From positions 1 to 34,179 of the forward strand of contig CAADXH010000056.1 of assembly GCA_900752975.1 (NCBI GenBank): 34,179 bases of DNA, written 5' to 3'. This document shows, one piece after another, positions 1 through 6,669 of this stretch. This DNA comes from Bacilli bacterium (lineage in GTDB: Bacteria > Bacillota_I > Bacilli_A > ML615J-28 > CAG-313). A program made the position numbers and the translations under genes. Positions within the stretch are counted from its first letter, which is position 1; each line of letters starts with the position of its first letter. Below the pieces are notes generated by a model. It had not been told where the DNA came from, made no database searches, and saw nothing but the letters and a program-made list of their open reading frames with translations.

Positions 1-130
1 CCCCAATTGAATTCCTAGATAATTATAACAAAACCCATTAATCTAGGGCACAATTTTGTGCACGATGATTGACAAACCGTCATATAATTTCGGTTTACCA
101 TCCCATATTTTGTATTTTTTCCCCAAATAT
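1..130. other. Non-coding region with short inverted repeats upstream of rpmB
   Basis: No coding region is seen here. There are three small dyads: 7-bp arms at 14-20 and 41-47, a GCACAA/TTGTGC arm pair at 48-61, and AAACCG/CGGTTT at 74-79 and 91-96. None is followed by a T-run, so none looks like a terminator. In Bacillus the neighbour on this side would be yloU, transcribed away to the left, so the dyads may belong to its upstream region. That is inference only. Confidence 0.3.
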
Positions 131-153
131 ACAATTTCACTAATTCTTATTGC

Positions 154-182
154 TTGCATTTATATCTTTTTTATGATATAAT
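154..182 (+). promoter_or_regulatory. SigA-type promoter of rpmB
   Basis: TTGCAT at 154-159, a 17-bp spacer and a perfect TATAAT at 177-182 place a start site near 189. The rpmB ribosome binding site AGGAGG lies at about 211-216. Confidence 0.75.
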
Positions 183-224
183 CTTCAAGGATTTAAATGT
201 ATTAAATATAAGGAGGAACTCATT

Positions 225-428
225 ATGGCTCGTAAATGTTATATAACAGGTATCGGATCAAAATCTGGAAATAATCGTTCCCACTCTTTACAAGCAACTC
301 GTCGTACTTGGAAAGCAAACTTACAAAAAGTTCGTATTAAAGACGAAGATGGTCGCATTATTAGAGTGTACGTTTCTACTCGTGCTTTAAGAACTGGTGC
401 TAAGAACGGAACTATCGAACGTGCATAA
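225..428 (+). CDS. rpmB: Large ribosomal subunit protein bL28
   Basis: This is the 67-residue ribosomal protein bL28 of the 50S subunit. The N-terminus MARKCYITG, the NNRSHS segment, the RRTWKANLQKVRI core and the YVSTRAL stretch are typical of the family. Only one cysteine is present near the start, so this is the zinc-free (C-minus) form common in Firmicutes. The ATG follows an AGGAGG site. It is a single-gene unit with its own promoter and a hairpin terminator, and it converges on the thiN/spoVM operon, the same arrangement as in Bacillus subtilis. Confidence 0.97.
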   Translation: MARKCYITGIGSKSGNNRSHSLQATRRTWKANLQKVRIKDEDGRIIRVYVSTRALRTGAKNGTIERA

Positions 429-449
429 TTAAATTATGAATGCAAAGTA

Positions 450-482
450 TGGTATAACAGTTTATTGTTATACCATTTTTTG
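450..482 (+). terminator. Rho-independent terminator of rpmB
   Basis: A perfect 10-bp stem (450-459 with 466-475) with a 6-nt loop is followed by TTTTTTG. It starts 21 bases after the rpmB stop codon. Confidence 0.85.
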
Positions 483-485
483 TTG

Positions 486-566
486 TTACTTTTTGTGAAA
501 AAGGTTTTTGAAAAAACTAATAATCTGACCAAATACTTTAGGTAACTTTATAACAATAAAACGCAT
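486..566 (-). CDS. spoVM: Stage V sporulation protein SpoVM (26-aa peptide)
   Basis: This is a 26-codon ORF, ATG at 566-564 and TAA at 488-486, too short for usual ORF cut-offs. It begins MRFIVIKLPK, continues VFGQIISFFK and ends NLFHKK. From memory of the B. subtilis peptide (also 26 residues), identical positions include Met1, Phe3, the Ile6-Lys7-Leu8-Pro9-Lys10 core, Gly13, Ile15, Phe23 and Lys25. SpoVM is an amphipathic helix that recognises the convex forespore membrane and anchors the spore-coat base protein SpoIVA. The gene lies between thiN and convergent rpmB, exactly where spoVM lies in Bacillus. A strong GGGGAGG site (580-574) sits 7 bases before the ATG. A candidate SigE promoter lies just upstream, and the start region is inside an inverted repeat (separate entries). 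Confidence 0.85.
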   Translation of the reverse strand: MRFIVIKLPKVFGQIISFFKNLFHKK

Positions 567-600
567 ATCCATACCTCCCCTGGTACAATATATGCGTTTT
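558..600 (-). promoter_or_regulatory. Inverted repeat enclosing the spoVM start codon and RBS
   Basis: An 11-bp perfect inverted repeat (558-568 with 590-600) flanks a 21-base loop. Read on the minus strand, the downstream arm contains the spoVM ATG and first codons, and the loop carries the GGGGAGG ribosome binding site. In a transcript reading through from thiN, the start codon would be paired. It could be mistaken for a thiN terminator, but the following bases (TTTTATTGTTA) are the spoVM coding sequence. The regulatory role is inferred. Confidence 0.5.
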
Positions 601-616
601 TAATATTTCTTATTAC
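587..616 (-). promoter_or_regulatory. Candidate SigE-type promoter of spoVM
   Basis: On the minus strand GTAATAAG (616-609) is followed by a 14-base spacer and CATATATT (594-587). The known Bacillus SigE consensus is roughly KMATATT, 14-15 bases, CATACAHT. The -10 half fits well and the -35 half only partly. Predicted initiation near 580 would fall inside the hairpin loop, so the transcript would lack the upstream arm of the inverted repeat. Confidence 0.4.
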
Positions 617-1224
617 TTACTTTTAATAATTATTACTTCACCATCTTCTAAAGTAAATATAAACTTACCATCAACAAACTGATTACTAGTAGTATATGTA
701 TCATAACTTGTAATTATGGCATGATTTAATAAATATTTTCCCTGAGTAATGCTGATTACAGCTTTACTTAATGTAATAATACCAATATAGTTGTAGTCAT
801 CTTGTAAGAAGGTATATATACCTTGATGATGATAGTAACTAACTTCATTTAACATATCAACAAACTTTAGATTTAATTCAGGATATTTTTTTAATAATAA
901 AATATTAACAAGTTCATGATCTAGTCTTCCCCCAAGGCAGTCATAAACAATGCATTCATCTGCATTATTTAAATGCATTAAGACAAGTTCTAAATCCGTT
1001 TCATTTTTCATTGTTGGGTATTTAAACAAATATTTGGTGTGATTCTTAATTTCTGTTAAATCTGTAGTAGTATCAAAGTCACCCCACGCCGCATCAAGTT
1101 TGTATCCCGCATTAATGATTCGTAAAGCTCCTTCATCTAAACCAATTAGATAATCATTTTCAAGGGGGTGGTATAATTCTTTAAAAGTAGAAACTGGAGA
1201 CTTTCCTACAATTATATATCTCAT
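613..1224 (-). CDS. thiN: Thiamine pyrophosphokinase
   Basis: Transfers pyrophosphate from ATP to thiamine to make thiamine diphosphate in the cytoplasm. The 203-residue length is normal for the family. Visible motifs are the N-terminal LDEGA (about 29-33), GDFDT (48-52, usually GDFDS), KNETDLEL (73-80) with its conserved acid pair, and GGRLDH (98-103). The ATG overlaps the rpe stop codon by four bases (ATGA), indicating translational coupling. It is the last vegetative gene of the rsmB-rlmN-rsgA-rpe operon, with spoVM behind it. No TPP riboswitch is seen. Confidence 0.93.
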   Translation of the reverse strand: MRYIIVGKSPVSTFKELYHPLENDYLIGLDEGALRIINAGYKLDAAWGDFDTTTDLTEIKNHTKYLFKYPTMKNETDLELVLMHLNNADECIVYDCLGGRLDHELVNILLLKKYPELNLKFVDMLNEVSYYHHQGIYTFLQDDYNYIGIITLSKAVISITQGKYLLNHAIITSYDTYTTSNQFVDGKFIFTLEDGEVIIIKSK

Positions 1225-1865
1225 ATCCTTTTTAATTCCTCATAACATTCATGAAAGTTTTCACTATTCATTAGGTAAGTTCCTACTACTATAACATCAC
1301 ATCCAGCATCTTTTACAAGTTTAGCAGTATTAACATTAATACCACCATCAACTTCAATTAGGTAGTGAAAGTTATGTTTATCTTTAATATCCTTTAAGTA
1401 TTTAATTTTATCAAGGGCAGAAGGCATAAACTTTTGCCCACCAAATCCTGGTTCAACACTCATTACTAAAACTAAATCAAGGTCTTTTAAATATGGATCT
1501 AAAACATTTATGTTTGTGTTAGGCTTTACAGAAATTCCACATTTTATTCCATGATCTTTAATTAACTTAATTGTCTCTTTAATGTTTTTACAAGCTTCAT
1601 AATGAAAAGTGATAATGTCACTACCTGCTAAAATATAACTCATAATTTCGGTTTCTGGAGTATTAATCATTAAGTGTGTATCTAAAATTGCATTTGTTTG
1701 CTTATTGATTTTTTCCACTTCATTTGCATCATATGTTGTATTTAGAACAAATTTTCCATCCATTACATCGAGGTGAATCATTGTAACACCATTATCTGTA
1801 AAGGTCTTAAAGACTTTTAAATAATCTTCTTTTTTAACTGATAAGATTGATGGAGATATTAGCAT
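1221..1865 (-). CDS. rpe: Ribulose-phosphate 3-epimerase
   Basis: Interconverts ribulose 5-phosphate and xylulose 5-phosphate in the pentose phosphate pathway. This 214-residue TIM-barrel protein shows the metal and catalytic set: SPSILS near the start, His31 and Asp33 in HLDVMDG, His64 in DTHLM, VMSVEPGFGGQKF (134-146), Asp173 in EVDGGIN, and VVGTYLM near the C-terminus for phosphate binding. It ends in TGA inside an ATGA overlap with thiN and starts one base after the rsgA stop, so it sits in a tightly packed operon. Confidence 0.96.
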   Translation of the reverse strand: MLISPSILSVKKEDYLKVFKTFTDNGVTMIHLDVMDGKFVLNTTYDANEVEKINKQTNAILDTHLMINTPETEIMSYILAGSDIITFHYEACKNIKETIKLIKDHGIKCGISVKPNTNINVLDPYLKDLDLVLVMSVEPGFGGQKFMPSALDKIKYLKDIKDKHNFHYLIEVDGGINVNTAKLVKDAGCDVIVVGTYLMNSENFHECYEELKRI

Positions 1866-1866
1866 T

Positions 1867-2742
1867 TTACCACTTCTTTCTTTTTCTTATTTCTTCTATA
1901 AATTGCTTGTAATTTTCATATCTTGTACTTAATATTTCACCTTTTTCAAGGGCTTTTTTGACCGCACAATTTGGCTCATTAAGGTGTAAACAACCATTAT
2001 ATTTACAGTTAGAACTAAGATCAAAAAACTCAACAAAACTATGGGCAAGATCTAATTCTTCCATATCTAAATCCATAATACCAAATCCTGGTGTATCAGC
2101 GATCCAGCCATCTTTAATGTTTATTAATTCAACATGTCTAGTTGTGTGTTTACCACGATTTAAGGCTTTAGAAATATCATTTGTTTCAAGTTTTAAGTCT
2201 TCATCTAAGACGTTTAAAAGACTACTTTTACCGACTCCACTTTGGCCAGTAATCACACTAATGTGATCTTTTATAAGGGGAGATAATTCATCTATTAATT
2301 TAGCTTTCGCACTAGTTTTAATGGTCTGGTATCCAATTGATTCATAATAATTTTTAATTGTTTCAACTGTTTTTATTTCTTCATGTTCAAGTAAATCCCA
2401 CTTATTAAACACAATAATTGGTGGTATTTGATTGTATTCTAGAATTGCTAAAAAACGGTCTAATAAATTTAAGTTTAGGTCTGGTTCCTTAACTGAAAAA
2501 ACCACAAAAGCTTGTTCAATATTCGCAATCATTGGTCTAGTTAAATCATTAATTCTTTTATCAAGTTTTGTGATTATGGTGCTTCCATCTTTAATTTCAT
2601 ATTCAATGTGATCACCTACTTTTAGGGTTTCCGTTTTAATTCGAAAAATACCCCTTGGTTTGGCCTTTAAATAGATTTTAGAGGCATTATCATAAATTTT
2701 ATATTCACCAGCAATGAGGCTTACAATAATTCCTTTATTCAT
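1867..2742 (-). CDS. rsgA: Ribosome small subunit-dependent GTPase RsgA
   Basis: A circularly permuted GTPase involved in late maturation of the 30S subunit. With the ATG at 2742 it has 291 residues. An N-terminal OB-fold (about 1-65) precedes the G domain with motifs in permuted order: NKWD (113-116, G4), TSAK (143-146, G5), GQSGVGKS (166-173, G1) and DTPGF (216-220, G3). A C-terminal zinc site has Cys246, Cys251, His253 and Cys259. An upstream in-frame TTG at 2754 is possible, but GAGG lies 6 bases before the ATG, so the ATG is preferred. The gene overlaps the end of rlmN by 8 bases. The prpC-prkC pair that separates rlmN and rsgA in Bacillus is absent. Confidence 0.95.
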   Translation of the reverse strand: MNKGIIVSLIAGEYKIYDNASKIYLKAKPRGIFRIKTETLKVGDHIEYEIKDGSTIITKLDKRINDLTRPMIANIEQAFVVFSVKEPDLNLNLLDRFLAILEYNQIPPIIVFNKWDLLEHEEIKTVETIKNYYESIGYQTIKTSAKAKLIDELSPLIKDHISVITGQSGVGKSSLLNVLDEDLKLETNDISKALNRGKHTTRHVELINIKDGWIADTPGFGIMDLDMEELDLAHSFVEFFDLSSNCKYNGCLHLNEPNCAVKKALEKGEILSTRYENYKQFIEEIRKRKKW

Positions 2743-3778
2743 GTTCAACCTCAATCTTTTTTGCTCTTAACTGACCACATGCGGCATCGATATCGGCGCC
2801 ATGTTCCATTCGTAAAGTTGCTTGAATATGATTAGTATCAAGAATATGATAAAAGGCTTCGGCTTTTTCTTTGGTAACCTTTTTATATGGTTTTGTGATA
2901 ACCTCATTATAAGGTATTAAATTAACGTAAGCGTTAATTCCTTTTATTAGTCTTGCAAGTTCTTTAGCACAAGCTTCACTATCATTGACATCACGAAGAA
3001 GAATATACTCAAATGTTACTCGGCGATTAGTTTTTTGAATATAATACTTAACCGCATCCATAACTTCTTCTATTTTATATGCCTTGTTTATTTTCATAAT
3101 TTCACTTCTTAACGCATCATTTGGAGCGTGTAAGCTAATCGCAAGATTAACTTGAAGTTCGAATTCTGCGAATTCATATATCTTAGGAACAATACCACAT
3201 GTTGAAACAGTTATGTGTCTCGCACCTATTTCAAGGCCTTTAGGATAATTAACCACCCTTAGAAACTTTATGACATTATCATAATTATCAAAAGGTTCAC
3301 CAATTCCCATTACCACAATATTAGTTACTCTTTCAAAATCTTTGTCCAAATCTTTTTGTACTTGAAGGACTTGTTCAATTAATTCTCCTGCTTCTAGGCT
3401 TCTTACTTTACCTAATTCGCCACTAGCACAAAAACTACAACCCATATTACAACCAACTTGAGTTGTAACACAAATACTATTACCATAGTTGTGTCGCATT
3501 AAAACTGTTTCAATTAATTTTCCATCTTTGAGTTTAAACAAATACTTAGTAGTACCATCACTTGATATTTGTTTGGTTACGATCTCTAATTGTTCTAATT
3601 CAAAGTTTTCTTTTAGATGGCTAATTACATTTTTGGAGATGTTAGTCATTTCATCAAAAGAATTAATACGATTACGATATAACCACTCAAATACTTGAGT
3701 TGCTCTAAATTTCTTTTCATTGATACTTAAAAAATAATTTTCTAATTCTTCTAGTGAAAAGTTATAAATGTTCTTCAT
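2735..3778 (-). CDS. rlmN: Dual-specificity 23S rRNA/tRNA (adenine-C2) methyltransferase RlmN
   Basis: A radical-SAM enzyme that methylates C2 of A2503 in 23S rRNA and of A37 in some tRNAs. It has 347 residues, the usual size. The iron-sulfur cluster cysteines are Cys110, Cys114 and Cys117 in GCNMGCSFCASG. The C-terminal methyl-carrying cysteine is Cys334 in DAACGQL. VVMGIGEPFDNYDN and ISLHAPND are further family signatures. It lies one base after rsmB and overlaps rsgA, in the same order as in Bacillus. Confidence 0.96.
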   Translation of the reverse strand: MKNIYNFSLEELENYFLSINEKKFRATQVFEWLYRNRINSFDEMTNISKNVISHLKENFELEQLEIVTKQISSDGTTKYLFKLKDGKLIETVLMRHNYGNSICVTTQVGCNMGCSFCASGELGKVRSLEAGELIEQVLQVQKDLDKDFERVTNIVVMGIGEPFDNYDNVIKFLRVVNYPKGLEIGARHITVSTCGIVPKIYEFAEFELQVNLAISLHAPNDALRSEIMKINKAYKIEEVMDAVKYYIQKTNRRVTFEYILLRDVNDSEACAKELARLIKGINAYVNLIPYNEVITKPYKKVTKEKAEAFYHILDTNHIQATLRMEHGADIDAACGQLRAKKIEVEHE

Positions 3779-3779
3779 T

Positions 3780-5024
3780 TCATGCTCCTTTTTTTAATTT
3801 ACAAATATAAAAGCCATCATTTCTATTTGTTGGAAGAAATGATTTTTCTTCAACTTTTTGATAATTTTTATGACTCTTTAAAAAGTTTCTTATTTGTTCT
3901 TCATTTTCTAATTTATTAATAGTACATGTGCTATATACTAATATACCATTTGGTTCTACATAATTATCAATATGGTTTAATATATCTTTTTGTAATTGTT
4001 CTATTTCTTTTATTTTATTAATAGTTAATCTTAACTTTAAATCACCCTTATGTTTCATTGTTCCCATACCTGAACATGGAGCATCAACTAACACATAAGC
4101 ATAGGACTTACCATAATCAAAAGTTCTAGCATCTGCTTCTAGAGTTTTAATGTTCTTAATACCTTGTCTTAAAGCTTCATTTTCAATTAATTTAAGTTTA
4201 TGGGGATATATATCACAAGAAGTAATTGACCCTGTATTTTTCATAATTGTGGCTAGATGAAAGCTTTTAGAACCAGGGGCACTACAAGCATCAAGTACAC
4301 ACGCATTATACGGTGGATTTAGCACTTTACCAACCATCATACTAGATGCATCCTGAGGAATAATTAAAGCTTGTTCAAATAATGTAGTTTGAATAAGTGA
4401 TACTTTTGTGATAATCATCTCTTCATCTTTTTCAAACCATATATCATTTTTATTTAAATAATCTATTACTTCTTCATCAGTTGTCTTTAAATAATTAATT
4501 CTATAAATATTAAATGTTTCTTCAACTGGTTTCAATATATCAACATAATCATTTGGATATTGTTTCTTAATTAATTTTAAAACATCGACATCAATATTAT
4601 AAATTATACTTTCACTTTCATCACTAGCTATTTTCTTTATTTCTTCACAAGCCTTATTAAAGCGTTCTTCTTTAATATAATTTCTAAATACACCATTAAC
4701 AAACTTAGAACCATTGTAATCTTTCTTTTTTACAACCCCAACCAATTCATTAACAACATAATGACTTGCAAGATTTAAATAACTTAAAGCATATACTCCA
4801 ACTCTTAAAGGATTTTTAATATTTGGTTTAACCCTTTTACCACTAACATATGGCCTGAGTAAAAAGTCCAACCACTTTTTATTTTCAACTACACCATATA
4901 ATATTTTAGTATAAAGTTTTCTATCATTTTCTGAAATAGTTCCAATTCTTTTATTTAATACTATATTTATAAAAGCATCATTATTTATTACTTCGGTGAC
5001 ATCTTCAATTAGTTTATCCCACAT
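3780..5024 (-). CDS. rsmB: 16S rRNA (cytosine-967 C5) methyltransferase RsmB/Sun
   Basis: Methylates C967 of 16S rRNA using SAM. The 414-residue protein has an N-terminal NusB-like helical domain (about 1-130), then a Rossmann methyltransferase domain. SAM binding is at DACSAPGSKSFHLA (245-258). The two cysteines of the m5C family are Cys317 in VDAPCSGMG and the catalytic Cys367 in VYSTCTIN. Its ATG shares one base with the stop of the preceding gene (TAATG), and GGGAGG lies 9 bases upstream, inside that gene. Confidence 0.95.
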   Translation of the reverse strand: MWDKLIEDVTEVINNDAFINIVLNKRIGTISENDRKLYTKILYGVVENKKWLDFLLRPYVSGKRVKPNIKNPLRVGVYALSYLNLASHYVVNELVGVVKKKDYNGSKFVNGVFRNYIKEERFNKACEEIKKIASDESESIIYNIDVDVLKLIKKQYPNDYVDILKPVEETFNIYRINYLKTTDEEVIDYLNKNDIWFEKDEEMIITKVSLIQTTLFEQALIIPQDASSMMVGKVLNPPYNACVLDACSAPGSKSFHLATIMKNTGSITSCDIYPHKLKLIENEALRQGIKNIKTLEADARTFDYGKSYAYVLVDAPCSGMGTMKHKGDLKLRLTINKIKEIEQLQKDILNHIDNYVEPNGILVYSTCTINKLENEEQIRNFLKSHKNYQKVEEKSFLPTNRNDGFYICKLKKGA

Positions 5025-5692
5025 TAGTTATTACCTCCCGTTAAGATAATAAAGTAATAAACATTTAAAAATGCAAAATCTTTCTTTAATTTATTAATTT
5101 CTTCATCATTACAATTATTAACATACTTCATAGTTGTACAAATATTCTTAAATAAAGTTATCCAATCTTGTAAAGATATTGTAATTATTATTTCATGTGT
5201 TTCTAAATAGCTCAAAGGTATTAATCTTTTATTAGGAATATCATGAGTATTTACATAATTAACAAGACGAGTAATAAAACTAGACATTTCTTTACCACTA
5301 TAATAAAAAATATCACTACTTGCTTGTTCTACTGTTTGATAGTTTGACATTATCTTAGTAAAGTTATCGTAAAATACTGTAAGTTCATCTAGCTTTAAAT
5401 TATCTAAAACTAAAACACTAGATATCCTAAAATTTTCAACAACATCTTCTTTTAATTCTCCAAGCATTGATTCAACTGTGCTATAGTCATTACATAAAAT
5501 ATTATAATCGGTTGTCTCATTTGACTCTTCATACTTTGTTACTTTGTCACCTAAACTATCATATATTCTTTCAACAAACATTAATTTATTATAGTTTTCC
5601 TCATCATACTTGCATGCAAGTAAAATCTTTAATATATATATAGTTCGCTTAAATTGATTTTTATTTTTATTTACTAATTGAATGATATCCAT
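5024..5692 (-). CDS. Hypothetical protein, first gene of the rsmB-thiN operon
   Basis: I do not recognise this 222-residue protein. It has no signal peptide or clear membrane segment, no cysteine cluster and no nucleotide-binding motif. The composition (many Asn, Asp, Lys, Leu) and pattern suggest a mostly helical soluble protein. A hydrophobic C-terminal stretch (FLNVYYFIILTGG) lies just before the end. Its ATG has GAGGTG upstream and a -10-like element at 5712-5717. Its stop overlaps the rsmB start by one base, so it is translationally coupled. In Bacillus this position is taken by priA/def/fmt, which are not here. A link to ribosome maturation is only a guess from position. Confidence 0.7.
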   Translation of the reverse strand: MDIIQLVNKNKNQFKRTIYILKILLACKYDEENYNKLMFVERIYDSLGDKVTKYEESNETTDYNILCNDYSTVESMLGELKEDVVENFRISSVLVLDNLKLDELTVFYDNFTKIMSNYQTVEQASSDIFYYSGKEMSSFITRLVNYVNTHDIPNKRLIPLSYLETHEIIITISLQDWITLFKNICTTMKYVNNCNDEEINKLKKDFAFLNVYYFIILTGGNN

Positions 5693-5711
5693 AAGTCACC
5701 TCAATATAGAT

Positions 5712-5717
5712 ATTATA
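5712..5717 (-). promoter_or_regulatory. -10 element (TATAAT) for the rsmB-thiN operon
   Basis: A perfect TATAAT on the minus strand about 20 bases before the ATG at 5692. The matching -35 (TAGCAT-like, 17 bases away) is poor. The element lies back to back with the lgt promoter. Confidence 0.45.
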
Positions 5718-5758
5718 CTATAATTTATGAAAAAATGCTAGAAAAATATTTCTATGTA

Positions 5759-5787
5759 TTGAAATAAATTACAAAATATGATATAAT
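5759..5787 (+). promoter_or_regulatory. SigA-type promoter of lgt
   Basis: TTGAAA at 5759-5764, a 17-bp spacer and TATAAT at 5782-5787. The lgt ribosome binding site GAGGTG is at about 5809-5814. Confidence 0.75.
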
Positions 5788-5819
5788 CATTAAAGAATTA
5801 AAAAAAAAGAGGTGAATAT

Positions 5820-6635
5820 ATGCATCCATATATAGAAATATTTGGACATAAAATTCCAGCTTATGGAACAATGATTGGTATTGGTGTCTTATGTCTAGCA
5901 GGACTTATGCTATTTTATTTTTACAAGTATAAAACTCCTGATAAATCAATTGACCGTCTAATAATCCTTACCGCCTTAAGTGGCATGATGATGTACTTAT
6001 CAGCAGCTTTCTTTGACGCCTTATGGCATAACCTTGATAAATGGAGAGAAACTGGTGTTTGGAATTGGCAATGGTGGGGAATAACCTTCTCTGGTGGCTT
6101 AGTTGGTGGTTTAATTTTCTTCTTTATCGCTTACTGGATAATCTTTAAAGAAGAAAGATATAAACTAACCTACTATCTTAATTTTATTATCGTAGGCGTA
6201 GTCCTAGCCCATGCCTTTGGCCGAGTTGGCTGCTACTTCGGTGGTTGCTGTTATGGTGGTGAAACTACCTCATGGTTAGGCGTTAACTATCCGGTTGAAA
6301 CCTACATTGATGGTACACAACTATTTAAAGTAGTTTACCCAACTCAATTATTTGAGGCAGGATTCCTCTTTATATTATTTGTTGTATTATTCTTCTTTGT
6401 AAGAAAAAATCAATTACGTGTCTACCTTATCTCTTATGGTATATTTAGATTTATTCTTGAATACTTTAGAGGAGATAGCCGTGGAGCAACAATCTTTGGT
6501 GTTATGTCACCATCACAACTTATAAGTGTGATCATGGTTATTGTAGGTGTACTACTAATATTCTTTGAAGATAAGTTAATATACTTAGTAAAGAAAAAGT
6601 ATAATCCTGAATTATTATCAATAGACGCAAAATAG
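5820..6635 (+). CDS. lgt: Prolipoprotein diacylglyceryl transferase
   Basis: A membrane enzyme that moves a diacylglyceryl group from phosphatidylglycerol onto the lipobox cysteine of prolipoproteins. The 271-residue protein has about seven hydrophobic segments. Family features are the N-terminal PAYGTMIGIGVL, FSGGLVGGL (about 90-98), the signature around GRVGCYFGGCCYG (about 134-146), PTQLFEAG, and RFILEYFRGDSRG near the C-terminus. The Cys-rich version of the signature differs from the GRIGNFINGE form of E. coli but, to my knowledge, is common in low-GC anaerobes. The two lipoproteins encoded further right are expected substrates. It is a monocistronic unit with its own promoter and terminator. 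Confidence 0.94.
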   Translation: MHPYIEIFGHKIPAYGTMIGIGVLCLAGLMLFYFYKYKTPDKSIDRLIILTALSGMMMYLSAAFFDALWHNLDKWRETGVWNWQWWGITFSGGLVGGLIFFFIAYWIIFKEERYKLTYYLNFIIVGVVLAHAFGRVGCYFGGCCYGGETTSWLGVNYPVETYIDGTQLFKVVYPTQLFEAGFLFILFVVLFFFVRKNQLRVYLISYGIFRFILEYFRGDSRGATIFGVMSPSQLISVIMVIVGVLLIFFEDKLIYLVKKKYNPELLSIDAK

Positions 6636-6660
6636 GAAGTATTAAACTTCCTATTTTTTA
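6631..6660 (+). terminator. Terminator of lgt (stop codon inside the stem)
   Basis: A perfect 10-bp stem (6631-6640 with 6646-6655), a 5-nt loop, then TTTTTTA. The lgt TAG lies in the left arm. It may also act on the converging surface-protein gene that ends at 6670. Confidence 0.85.
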
Positions 6661-6669
6661 TTTATTATA

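Noticed and set aside
69..88. TTGACA followed by TATAAT upstream of rpmB
   Set aside because: The spacer is only 8 bases, too short for a sigma-70 promoter. A properly spaced pair exists at 154-182.
558..600. 11-bp inverted repeat read as a bidirectional terminator between thiN and rpmB
   Set aside because: On the minus strand the downstream arm and following T-rich bases are the first codons of a spoVM-like ORF with an RBS in the loop. rpmB already has a better terminator at 450-482.
613..1260. TPP riboswitch for thiN
   Set aside because: thiN starts inside an overlap with rpe, so there is no leader, and no thi-box-like sequence is seen.
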